Below, piece by piece: positions 21,246 to 30,058 of a DNA stretch of 64,000 nt. The notes under the pieces are model-generated. The model was not told where the DNA came from, made no database searches, and saw only the letters and a program-made list of their open reading frames with translations. The DNA is from JBEVOS01 sp964563395. GTDB lineage: Bacteria > Pseudomonadota > Alphaproteobacteria > Caulobacterales > Aquidulcibacteraceae. A program made the position numbers and the translations under genes. The DNA lies in the NCBI GenBank assembly GCA_964563395.1, contig CAZLWK010000006.1, positions 62,001 to 126,000 of the forward strand, in the 5' to 3' direction. Each line of letters opens with the position of its first letter. Positions within the stretch are counted from its first letter, which is position 1.

Positions 21246-24200
21246 GTGGTCCAATACGTTAAGAACGATCTGGAATTCATTCTCGCTCAGATCAAAATTT
21301 CCGAGCAACACGCGACGACCCTCGTGGATGGGGTCATCACCGCCGGCACGCCGCTGACCGATCTGATCTTCGATCCGCACTTGCCCTGGGGCATGCGCAC
21401 CGTTGACGGCAGCTACAACAATCTCCTCGCCGGCCGCGAGGATTTCGGCGCCGCCGATCAACTCTTTCCGCGCCTGCTCGATCCGACCTTCCAAACCGCC
21501 GACGATAATCCCCGCATTCCCGGAACGCAGATCACAAGCTACGCGCAAAACAGCGGCGACGTTTACGACGCTCAGCCGCGCCTGATCTCGAACCTGATCG
21601 TCGACCAGACGATCAACAACCCAGCCGCCGTCGCCGCCATCTTCGCGGATCTCGGCGCCACCAATCCTTGGGGCGAAGCGCAAAGCTTCATCGCGGCCTA
21701 TGACGCCGTCGTGGCCGCCCAGGCCGCCGTCGATGGCGCGGGCGGCGACATCGCCGCCGCCGCCGCCGCGCTGGCGGATGCGCAAGCCGCCGCGACCGCC
21801 GCGAACGCCGCGGCGCAAGCCGCCGCCGACGCCTTGGCCGCCTTGCTGGCCGGCGATCCCACGGATCAACAAATCGCGGACGCGCTCGCGGCTTCGGACA
21901 CCGCCGCCGCCACGGCCGCCACCTCCGCCGCCGCGGCGCAAACCGCGCAAGACACCGCCGCCGCTTCGCAAGCGACGGCCAATAGCTCCGCCGCCGTCGC
22001 CGCCGCCTCAGCCCTGTTGCTCGCGGAAGCTCAGGCGGACGCAGCGGACGCCGCCGCCGCCGTCGTGCTGGCGCAACAGGGGCTCGACGACGCGAACGCG
22101 CTCGTGGTGTCCACTCAATTAGCGCTCGACAGCGCCAATGCGACGCTCGTCTCCGAGACGGCGATCCTCGACGACCTGATCAATAACGGCGCGCCGCAAG
22201 AGGAAATCGACGCCCAGCAAGCGATCGTCGACGCCGCCCAAGAGGCGGTGACCACGGCGCAGACCAATTTCGACAACGCGACAGCCGCAGTTCCGGGCGC
22301 CGAGCAAGCGCTTGCTGACGCGCAAGACGCGCAAGCGACCGCTGACGCCGCCGTCGTTGACGCGCAAGCGACAGCGGACGCGGACGCGGCTCAAGCGGCG
22401 GCCGATCAGGCGATCGCCAATGCCGACGCCGACGCCGCCGCCGATGCGCAAGGTCAGGCCGACGCCGACGCCGCCGCCGCGCAGGCCGCGCTTGACGCCT
22501 ACAACGCGTTGCTCGCCGCCGACGTGCCGCAAGCGACCATCGACGAAGCGCAAGCGCTCGCAGATTCCACGGCGCAAGACGCGGTCGACGCGGCCGCGGC
22601 CCTCGCCGCCGCGCAGGCGGCTTACGACACCGCGCTGGCCGAATCCGGCGACGCCGGTCAAGCGCTGCTCGACGCGCAAGCGGCGTTCAACGACATCCAA
22701 ACCGAATGGGGCATCGAGTTCCAGAACGGTACGATTTCGATCCCGAATATCGCGCCCGATGAAGGCCTTTCCGCGCCGTTCAACTCATGGATGACGCTGT
22801 TCGGCCAATTCTTCGATCACGGCCTCGACCTCGTCACCAAAGGCGGGTCGGGCACGGTGTTCATCCCGCTGGCGCCGGACGATCCGCTCTACATCGAGGG
22901 CAGCCCGACCAATTTCATGGTGCTCACGCGCGCCACGAACCAGCCGGGCGAGGATGGCATCCTCGGCACCGCCGACGACATCCACGAACACACCAACACC
23001 ACGACCTCCTGGGTCGATCAGAACCAGACCTACACCTCGCACGCCTCGCACCAGGTGTTCCTGCGCGAATATGAGCTGAACAGCGAAGGCAAGCCGGTCG
23101 CCACCGGCCACCTGCTCGACGGCGCGTTCGGCGGCCCCGCCACGTGGGGCGAGACCAAGGCCCAAGCGCGCGAGATGCTCGGCATCGATCTCACCGACGC
23201 CGACGTGCACAATGTGCCGCTGCTCGCGACGGACGAATATGGCCACTTCCTGCGCGGCCCGAACGGCTTCGCGCTCGTCGTGTTCCCCGACGGCGAAGGC
23301 GGCTTCACGCTGGTCGAAGGCAATCCCGAAGCGCCGATCAGCCTTGAAGGCGCGGTGCGCACCGGCCACGCCTTCCTTGACGACATCGCCCACAACGCCG
23401 CGCCCGGAACGTTTTTCGACCATGACGGCAATCCGGGGACGCCGATGGTCGAAGTGCAAGCGGACGACGATGACGTCCCGGGCACCGAGATCGGCATCGA
23501 CGGACGCGGCAACAAGGTCGCCTATGACGACGAGCTTCTGGACGCCCATTTCGTCACCGGCGACGGCCGCGGCAACGAAAACATCGGCCTCACCGCCGTC
23601 CACCACGTGTTCCACTCCGAGCACAATCGCCTGGTGGAGCACACCAAGGACGTGGTGATCGCCTCGGGCGATCTGGCGTTCATCAATGAATGGCTGCTTG
23701 AGCCGATCACAGCCGACCAGATCCCGACGACGCCGGAAGGCATCGACGCGCTGGTTTGGAACGGCGAGCGCCTCTTCCAAGCCGCCAAGTTCGGCACCGA
23801 GATGCAATATCAGCACCTCGTGTTCGAAGAATTCGGCCGCCGCGTTGAGCCGGGCATCGATCTGTTCGTGTTCAACAACATCACAGACATCGATCCGCAG
23901 ATCGTCGCCGAATTCGCGCACGTCGTTTATCGCTTCGGCCACTCGATGCTGACCGAATCCGTCGACCGCACGAACATCGACGGCACGACGGACAATATCG
24001 GCCTGATCGAGGCCTTCCTCAATCCGCTCGAATTCGCCAACACCGAGCTCTACGCGAACGCCGAGGAATCGGCCGGCGCGATCGTGCGCGGCATGACCAA
24101 TCAGCGCGGCCAGGAGATCGACGAATTCGTCACCGAGGCGCTGCGCAATAATCTTCTGGGTCTGCCGCTCGATCTCGCGACGATCAACATCACCCGGGCC

Positions 24201-27200
24201 CGCGAAACCGGCGTGCCCTCGCTCAACGAAGCCCGCGCCCAATTCTTCGAGGCAAATCCGTCGGATTGGATCCGGCCCTATACGAGCTGGCTCGACTTCG
24301 CGCAGAACCTCAAGAACGTCACCTCGATCGTCAATTTCATCGCCGCCTACGGCACGCATGACAGCGTGGTCAACGCCATCACGGCGGAAGACAAGCGCGA
24401 CGCGGCCATCCTGCTCGTGCTCGGCGGCGCCGGCGCGCCGGCGGACCGGGTGCAATTCCTGACCGGCACGGGCGCCTGGGCCGGCGTGGAGACCGGCCTC
24501 AACGACGTCGATTTCTGGATTGGCGGCCTCGCCGAGAAGACCATGCCGTTCGGCGGCATGCTGGGCTCGACGTTCACCTACGTGTTCGAAATGCAGATGG
24601 AGAATCTGCAGAACAATGACCGCTTCTATTATCTGTCGCGTACGCAGGGGCTGAACTTCCTGACCGAGCTTGAGAACAATGCGTTCTCCAAGATCATCAT
24701 GAAGAACACGAATACGGGCGGCGAAGGCCCCCACCTGCCCGGCGATATCTTCTCGAAGATGGATTTCATCCTCGAGATGAACGAGCAATATCAATTCATC
24801 GAAGATCCGGTGCATGACGACCCGTTCATGCAGCTGCTCCTGCCGAAGGTCCGCCGTGTCGATAGCGACAATGACGGCGATTGGGATCTGATCGAGTTCG
24901 AGGGCGGCGAGCACACCGTGCTCGGCGGCACCAACGAAGACGACACCATCATCGCGGACTTCGGCGACGACACCGTCTGGGGCGATGGCGGCAACGACTG
25001 GATCTATGGCGGCGCGGGCGTCAACAAGCTGCATGGCGGCGATGGCGACGACTTCATCTTCGATGGCGGCGACATCAGCTTCCTGCACGGCGAAGGCGGC
25101 GATGACGTGCTCTCCGGTGGCAAGGGCGTGGGCGACCTGCTCTTCGGCGGCACGGGCAGCGACTTCATCATGACCGGCGACGACGCCAAGGAAGCCTTTG
25201 GCGGCGCGGGCAACGACTTCATCCTGGGCGGGTCCGACATGGACTTCCTCCTGGGCAATGAAGGCGACGACTGGATCGAAGCGGGCGACGGCTTCGACAC
25301 CATCGCCGGCGACAATTCGCAGCTCTTCTTCAACTCCGACATCATCGGCCATGACGTGATGTTCGGCGGCCCGAACGAGCAGGATTTCGACGCCGAATCC
25401 GGCGACGACATCATGGTTCAGGGCGAGAGCGTCTATCGCAACGAAGGCATGTTCGGCTTCGACTGGGTGACGCACAAGGACGTGCGCTTCGCCGCGGACG
25501 TCGACCTCCTGCGTCCGATTTTCACGACGGACCAGGAAGACATCCTGCGCGATCGGTACGACCAGGTTGAGGCCGCCTCCGGCTGGAATTTCAACGACAT
25601 CATCAAGGGCGACAACCGCACCGGCACGGAGGTGGATATTCCGGGCGCGCCAGGCGCGAATGAGCAGACCATGCTCAATCACGAACTGACGCAGGAAGGC
25701 ATCAACCGCATCACCGGCCTGCGCGACATCGTGGGCGTGGCCGATAGCGGCGTCGGCTCGGAGGTCGTCTATGCGGGCGGGAACATCCTGCTCGGCGGCG
25801 GCGGCAGCGACACGATCGAAGGCCGTGGCGGCGACGACATCATCGATGGCGATGCGTGGTTGAACGTCCGCTTGCTGGTCACGCCGCGCGCGGGCCAGAC
25901 CTGGTCGGCGTTCTCCATCGACAGCCTGACGCAGATTTCCGCGCGGCTCCTGTCGGGCGAAATCAAGACCAGCCAGCTTTCGATCGTGCGCGAAATCCTC
26001 TACAGCACTACGCCCGGCAACAATGCCGACGTGGCGGTCTATAATGGCCAGCTGAGCGACTACACGATCACGCTCGATCCGGATGGCGCCGTTCGCATTG
26101 TCGATAACCGCGCCGCGGTGCTCGGCGATGACGGCGTCACCATCGAGCTGAACGACGCCCTTGGCATCGATACGGGTCTTGAAGGCGACCGCGTCCGCAA
26201 CGTCGAATTCTTCCGCTTCTCGGATGGAAACGGCGGCACGGTCGACATCGCGGTCAATTCGCTGGTGAACTTCGCGCCGCAGGGCGCGCCGACCATCAGC
26301 GACACAACGCCGACGGAAAGCGTTCAGCTCACGGCGGACGTTTCCGGCATCACCGATCAGAACGGCCTGCCGGCGACGCTGAACATCGTCTGGGAAGTCT
26401 CCTTCGACGGCGGCACGACGTGGACGCAAGTCGGCGTCGGGACCAATTTCACGCCCACGCAAGGTCAAGTCGGCGGGATCCTCCGCGTCGTGGTCGGCTA
26501 CACCGACAATGGCGGCTTCACCGAAACGCTGTTCAGCGCGCCCACCGGCATCGTCGGCGATTTCTTCAATGGCGACGGCGCGGCGAACGCCTTCATCGGC
26601 ACCGAGGGCGATGACCTCGCCAACGGCAATGGCGGCGCGGACTCCCTCGACGGTCAAGGCGGCGACGACGTGCTCAATGGCGGCGCGGCCGGCGACACGC
26701 TTCTCGGCGGCGCGGGCAATGACACGCTCGACGGCGGCGCCGGCAACGACACGATGGACGGCGGCGCGGGCAATGACTCGCTGCTGGGCGGCGCCGGCAA
26801 CGACACGCTCTCCGATGGTGTCGGCCTCAACACCCTCGCGGGCGGCGAAGGCAACGACACCTACATCGTGGGCGCGGGCGACACCGTGGTCGAAGCGGCT
26901 GGCGAGGGCACGGACACCGTCCGCACCGCGCTCGGCAGCTACACGCTCGGCGACAATCTGGAGAACCTCGTCTATACCGGCGCGGGAACGTTCAACGGCA
27001 CCGGCAACGCGCTTAACAACGCGATCACCGGCGGCAACCAAGCGAACGTGCTCAATGGCCTCAATGGCGCGGACACGCTCAATGGCGGCGGCGGCGACGA
27101 CCAATTGTTCGGCGGCGCTGACAATGACTCCCTGATCGGGGCGGACGGCAACGACCTCCTCGATGGCGGAGTCGGCGCCGACGCCATGAATGGCGGCGCG

Positions 27201-27770
27201 GGCAACGACACCTTCATCGTCGACAACGCAGGCGATACGGTGAATGGCGGGGCTGGCACCGACAGCGTGTTCACCGATCTCGGAATCTACACGCTCGCGA
27301 ACGGCGTGGAGAACCTGTCCTATACCGGCCTCGGCAATTTCGTCGGCACAGGCAATGGCGCGGCCAACGCCATTATCGGCGGCGCCGGCGATGACGTGCT
27401 GGACGGCGCCGGCGGGAGTGACACGCTCGAAGGCGGCAACGGCGCCGACTCGATCAATGGCGGCGGCGGCGCCGACATTATCATCGGCGGCGGCGGCAAC
27501 GACGTGTTGGACGGCGGCACGGGCAACGACACCTTCGTGTTCAGCCCTGGCTTCGGCGCCGACACGATCATCGGCTTCGACCACAATCCCACGGGCGGTC
27601 AGGACCTCATCGATATCAGCGATCTCGGCATCACCGATTTCGCGACGGAGGTTCAGATCGCCAGCGTCGTCGGCGGCGTTCAGATCACGATCGGCGCCGA
27701 CACGATCACGCTGCTTGGCGGCGGCGTGAACACCACCAACATCACGGCGGCGGACTTCATCCTCGTCTAA
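21246..27770 (+). CDS. Giant animal-type heme peroxidase with RTX repeats (MopA-like)
   Basis: A 2174-residue secreted protein. The peroxidase domain begins at the N-terminus (KNDLEFILAQIKI, PHLPWGMRTVDGSYNNL) and continues with the distal histidine H525 in GQFFDHGLDL, the HHVFHSEHNRLVEHT segment, and the proximal histidine near residue 899 in YRFGHSML. Residues about 150-485 are an Ala/Asp/Gln-rich helical insertion. Calcium-binding GGxGxD repeats lie at about 1225-1360, 1515-1540 and 1775-2100, with an Ig-like segment between. The C-terminus ends DFILV, typical of type I secretion. Manganese-oxidising MopA enzymes share the peroxidase-plus-RTX plan. Start GTG 21246 follows GGGGGG; a strong terminator follows the stop. 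Confidence 0.9.
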   Translation: MVQYVKNDLEFILAQIKISEQHATTLVDGVITAGTPLTDLIFDPHLPWGMRTVDGSYNNLLAGREDFGAADQLFPRLLDPTFQTADDNPRIPGTQITSYAQNSGDVYDAQPRLISNLIVDQTINNPAAVAAIFADLGATNPWGEAQSFIAAYDAVVAAQAAVDGAGGDIAAAAAALADAQAAATAANAAAQAAADALAALLAGDPTDQQIADALAASDTAAATAATSAAAAQTAQDTAAASQATANSSAAVAAASALLLAEAQADAADAAAAVVLAQQGLDDANALVVSTQLALDSANATLVSETAILDDLINNGAPQEEIDAQQAIVDAAQEAVTTAQTNFDNATAAVPGAEQALADAQDAQATADAAVVDAQATADADAAQAAADQAIANADADAAADAQGQADADAAAAQAALDAYNALLAADVPQATIDEAQALADSTAQDAVDAAAALAAAQAAYDTALAESGDAGQALLDAQAAFNDIQTEWGIEFQNGTISIPNIAPDEGLSAPFNSWMTLFGQFFDHGLDLVTKGGSGTVFIPLAPDDPLYIEGSPTNFMVLTRATNQPGEDGILGTADDIHEHTNTTTSWVDQNQTYTSHASHQVFLREYELNSEGKPVATGHLLDGAFGGPATWGETKAQAREMLGIDLTDADVHNVPLLATDEYGHFLRGPNGFALVVFPDGEGGFTLVEGNPEAPISLEGAVRTGHAFLDDIAHNAAPGTFFDHDGNPGTPMVEVQADDDDVPGTEIGIDGRGNKVAYDDELLDAHFVTGDGRGNENIGLTAVHHVFHSEHNRLVEHTKDVVIASGDLAFINEWLLEPITADQIPTTPEGIDALVWNGERLFQAAKFGTEMQYQHLVFEEFGRRVEPGIDLFVFNNITDIDPQIVAEFAHVVYRFGHSMLTESVDRTNIDGTTDNIGLIEAFLNPLEFANTELYANAEESAGAIVRGMTNQRGQEIDEFVTEALRNNLLGLPLDLATINITRARETGVPSLNEARAQFFEANPSDWIRPYTSWLDFAQNLKNVTSIVNFIAAYGTHDSVVNAITAEDKRDAAILLVLGGAGAPADRVQFLTGTGAWAGVETGLNDVDFWIGGLAEKTMPFGGMLGSTFTYVFEMQMENLQNNDRFYYLSRTQGLNFLTELENNAFSKIIMKNTNTGGEGPHLPGDIFSKMDFILEMNEQYQFIEDPVHDDPFMQLLLPKVRRVDSDNDGDWDLIEFEGGEHTVLGGTNEDDTIIADFGDDTVWGDGGNDWIYGGAGVNKLHGGDGDDFIFDGGDISFLHGEGGDDVLSGGKGVGDLLFGGTGSDFIMTGDDAKEAFGGAGNDFILGGSDMDFLLGNEGDDWIEAGDGFDTIAGDNSQLFFNSDIIGHDVMFGGPNEQDFDAESGDDIMVQGESVYRNEGMFGFDWVTHKDVRFAADVDLLRPIFTTDQEDILRDRYDQVEAASGWNFNDIIKGDNRTGTEVDIPGAPGANEQTMLNHELTQEGINRITGLRDIVGVADSGVGSEVVYAGGNILLGGGGSDTIEGRGGDDIIDGDAWLNVRLLVTPRAGQTWSAFSIDSLTQISARLLSGEIKTSQLSIVREILYSTTPGNNADVAVYNGQLSDYTITLDPDGAVRIVDNRAAVLGDDGVTIELNDALGIDTGLEGDRVRNVEFFRFSDGNGGTVDIAVNSLVNFAPQGAPTISDTTPTESVQLTADVSGITDQNGLPATLNIVWEVSFDGGTTWTQVGVGTNFTPTQGQVGGILRVVVGYTDNGGFTETLFSAPTGIVGDFFNGDGAANAFIGTEGDDLANGNGGADSLDGQGGDDVLNGGAAGDTLLGGAGNDTLDGGAGNDTMDGGAGNDSLLGGAGNDTLSDGVGLNTLAGGEGNDTYIVGAGDTVVEAAGEGTDTVRTALGSYTLGDNLENLVYTGAGTFNGTGNALNNAITGGNQANVLNGLNGADTLNGGGGDDQLFGGADNDSLIGADGNDLLDGGVGADAMNGGAGNDTFIVDNAGDTVNGGAGTDSVFTDLGIYTLANGVENLSYTGLGNFVGTGNGAANAIIGGAGDDVLDGAGGSDTLEGGNGADSINGGGGADIIIGGGGNDVLDGGTGNDTFVFSPGFGADTIIGFDHNPTGGQDLIDISDLGITDFATEVQIASVVGGVQITIGADTITLLGGGVNTTNITAADFILV

Positions 27771-27793
27771 TCAATCTAGCAGCCATGGATTTG

Positions 27794-27824
27794 GGGCGGC
27801 TCTTCGGAGCCGCCCTTCTTTTTT
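27794..27824 (+). terminator. Rho-independent terminator of the peroxidase gene
   Basis: A perfect 9-bp stem GGGCGGCTC/GAGCCGCCC (27794-27802, 27807-27815) with a TTCG tetraloop is followed by TTCTTTTTT (816-824 of the same kilobase). It lies 23 bp after the peroxidase stop and just before the convergent gspI end. Confidence 0.92.
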
Positions 27825-27829
27825 GCGCT

Positions 27830-28246
27830 TCAGCGGCCGCGCTCGCGCCAACCTGGCGTTTCGGTGGTGAAGCGCGCGATCGTGCGGCCGCGCGCGTCGC
27901 GGATGTCCACATCGAGTTCGAAAAGCGCGGCTTCAAAGGCGCTGTCAGCAACGGACTGCCCGATCGCGCCGCGCCACGCGGCGAGCGGTCTTGCGCGCCA
28001 GGTCATGATTTCATCGCCGCCGAGCGCGCGGCGACCAACCGGCTCGCGCGCCGGATTGATCTCGCGCAGGATGGCCAGCGCATTGCGCGTCGCGCGCGCC
28101 TCCTCGCGCAGCGCCGCTTGCCGCCCGGCTTCACGCGCACTGAGGCCCTGCAGCTGCAGCAACGGCACAAGCGCGACGCCAAGAATGGCGACGGCGATCA
28201 GAACGTCCAAAATGGAGAAGCCGGCCTCCCCGGCGCGCGTCCTCAT
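27830..28246 (-). CDS. gspI: Type II secretion minor pseudopilin GspI
   Basis: A 138-residue pseudopilin of the type II secretion tip complex. The prepilin signal is short, with cleavage after G9 before FSILDVLIAVAILGVALVP, the hydrophobic helix. The residue five positions after cleavage is aspartate rather than the usual glutamate. It overlaps the prepilin peptidase gene by ATGA at 28243-28246 and ends the minus-strand gspE-F-O-I block. The GspI assignment rests on size and the VLIAVAILGVALVPLLQLQ pattern; GspH is the alternative. Confidence 0.75.
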   Translation of the reverse strand: MRTRAGEAGFSILDVLIAVAILGVALVPLLQLQGLSAREAGRQAALREEARATRNALAILREINPAREPVGRRALGGDEIMTWRARPLAAWRGAIGQSVADSAFEAALFELDVDIRDARGRTIARFTTETPGWRERGR

Positions 28247-28863
28247 ACGCCTGAGCCCGTAGGAAAGCTCAACATCAGCGCAAACAGCGCGGCGGCTGAC
28301 AGCCCAACGCCGAACGGGGCGCGACGTTCACCGCGAAAAATCATGTAGAGCATCGTGGCGATGGCCGCGCCGATCAGCGCCCAAAGCGCCACGCTCAGAC
28401 CTAGCAATGCGCCCAAGGCGGCTGCGAGCTTCACATCGCCGAGCCCGAGCGCTTCCTCGCCGCGAAATCGCGTGAAAAACATGCGAACGGCAAGGAGAAG
28501 TCCGCCGAGCAGCGCCGCGCCCATGGCGGCGTCGGCGAGGCTTCCGGTTCGTGTGGCGATCAGCGCGAGCACGAACAGGGGGCCGCTGAGAAGGTCCGGG
28601 ATGATCTGGCGGCGCGCATCTATCTCACCGATCGCCGCGAGCAGCACGAACACGCATGCCAGTGCACCCGCCTCTCCCGCGACGGCGCCAATGACCGACA
28701 GCGCGTACATCGCGCCGGCGCCCAAAGCGGCATAAAGCGGGGCTCGCACACCGAATCGCGCGCCCAATTCCTGGCGCGCGACCCAGCCGGCATAAAGCGA
28801 CATCACACCGATGGCTGCGATGGCGAGGGCCGCTTCCAATCCCATTTCAGCCGATCGATTCAT
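28243..28863 (-). CDS. gspO: Prepilin peptidase GspO (A24 family)
   Basis: A 206-residue polytopic aspartyl protease that cleaves prepilin leaders at the inner membrane. The two catalytic aspartates are in AAIGEIDARRQIIPD and in the GxGD motif GLGDVKLAAALGA. About six hydrophobic segments are visible. The N-terminal methyltransferase domain with paired CxxC motifs found in PilD is absent, so it is the short form. It overlaps gspF by 17 nt and gspI by 4 nt. It should process the pseudopilins encoded here. Confidence 0.88.
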   Translation of the reverse strand: MNRSAEMGLEAALAIAAIGVMSLYAGWVARQELGARFGVRAPLYAALGAGAMYALSVIGAVAGEAGALACVFVLLAAIGEIDARRQIIPDLLSGPLFVLALIATRTGSLADAAMGAALLGGLLLAVRMFFTRFRGEEALGLGDVKLAAALGALLGLSVALWALIGAAIATMLYMIFRGERRAPFGVGLSAAALFALMLSFPTGSGV

Positions 28864-30058
28864 AAAGTCCCGTCATCGCCGTGACGAGACTAAGCACCAC
28901 CGCCCCGATGGTCAGCGCGATGATGGCGATGGAAATTGGTTCAAGCAGCGCCGTGAGACGCTTCAAGCCGTCCCGCAAAAACTCCTCATAGGATTGCGCG
29001 ATGGCGCCAAAGGCTTGCGGAAGCGCGGAGGCCCGCTGGCCAACGCGCAACAGACTTAGATCCATCGGCGAAAGCGCTTGGGCGAAAGCCGCTTCGATCG
29101 GCTTGCCCGATGCGAGCGCGGCCTCCACGCCCGCGAGCGTATTCGACCGCGCGGCCCCTTCCGCCGCCGCCGCGAGGCGCACCGCCTCCAAAAGTCCGAC
29201 GCCGGCGCCGGACGCGAGCGCCATGAGCCGCGTCCAACGCGCACGCTGGCGCGCCTCGAGCAAGCCGCCCAAAATGGGCGCGCGCGCCAACATCGACAGC
29301 AACGAGTCGCGCGCCGACGGACGCCGCAGATTGATCGCCACGGCCGCGCCGCCCAGGGCGATCGCAAGCACGAGCGCCAACGCACTGGCCCGCACGAAAC
29401 GGCCAAGATCGAGCACGAGCCCCGCGAAGCCGCCGACCTCGGCGCCCTGCGCGGCCGCCATGTCCGCGAATTGCGGCACGACGGCGTAGAACAAAAAACC
29501 CGCGGCGAGCGCGCCCGCCACGAGCAGGAAAGCGGGATACGTCAGTGCATTGATCACATCGCGGCGCACGCGCTCCTCGAAGGCCAGTTGCTCGCTCGCC
29601 TCGGCGATGACGCGCGCCAAGCGACCACTGGCTTCGCCCGCGCCGATCAGCGCGACGACATAGGGCGGATAAAACGGCATCGCTTCCGCGAAAGCGCGCG
29701 CCACGCTTTCACCCCGGCGGAGCGCGGCGCCGGTCGCTTCCAGCCCCGTCCGCATCGGACCTCTCTTGTGCGCGCTCGCGGCGATATCGAGCGCCTCCAG
29801 AAGCTCGACGCCGGCTTGCAGCATCGTCGCCAGATGGCGAAGCGCGAGAATGCGCTCGCCCGACGTAACGCGCGGCGCGCGCCACCCATCGTCCGCCGCG
29901 GCTTCGCGCAAATCGGTGACCACAAACCGCCTTTCCGCCAGGCGGCGCAGCGCATCGCGCCGATCGTGCGCGGCCAAGGTTTCAGCAATGGCTTCGCCGT
30001 CCGGCTTGACCGCGCGATAATGAAAGCTGCGCTGCGGGGCGCTTTCCATCGCACTCAC
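28847..30058 (-). CDS. gspF: Type II secretion inner-membrane platform protein GspF
   Basis: A 403-residue GspF with the duplicated helical T2SSF domain, each copy containing the RGESVARAF or SGKPIEAAF type of motif and ending in hydrophobic helices (about 168-200, 215-240 and 375-400). It forms the platform that contacts GspE and pseudopilins. Its start overlaps the gspE stop by ATGA. Length and domain plan are standard. Confidence 0.92.
   Translation of the reverse strand: MSAMESAPQRSFHYRAVKPDGEAIAETLAAHDRRDALRRLAERRFVVTDLREAAADDGWRAPRVTSGERILALRHLATMLQAGVELLEALDIAASAHKRGPMRTGLEATGAALRRGESVARAFAEAMPFYPPYVVALIGAGEASGRLARVIAEASEQLAFEERVRRDVINALTYPAFLLVAGALAAGFLFYAVVPQFADMAAAQGAEVGGFAGLVLDLGRFVRASALALVLAIALGGAAVAINLRRPSARDSLLSMLARAPILGGLLEARQRARWTRLMALASGAGVGLLEAVRLAAAAEGAARSNTLAGVEAALASGKPIEAAFAQALSPMDLSLLRVGQRASALPQAFGAIAQSYEEFLRDGLKRLTALLEPISIAIIALTIGAVVLSLVTAMTGLYESIG

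Noticed and set aside
26560..27560. Tandem near-repeats resembling a CRISPR or minisatellite array
   Set aside because: They are in frame and encode calcium-binding GGxGxD nonapeptides of the RTX domain; there are no constant-length spacers or cas genes. No CRISPR array was seen anywhere in the window.
22785..27584. A 1599-codon open frame antisense to the RTX peroxidase
   Set aside because: It mirrors the GC-rich, stop-poor repeats of the sense gene, has no domain features, and its composition (Val/Ala/Arg/Asp) is what the reverse complement of GGxGxD codons gives.
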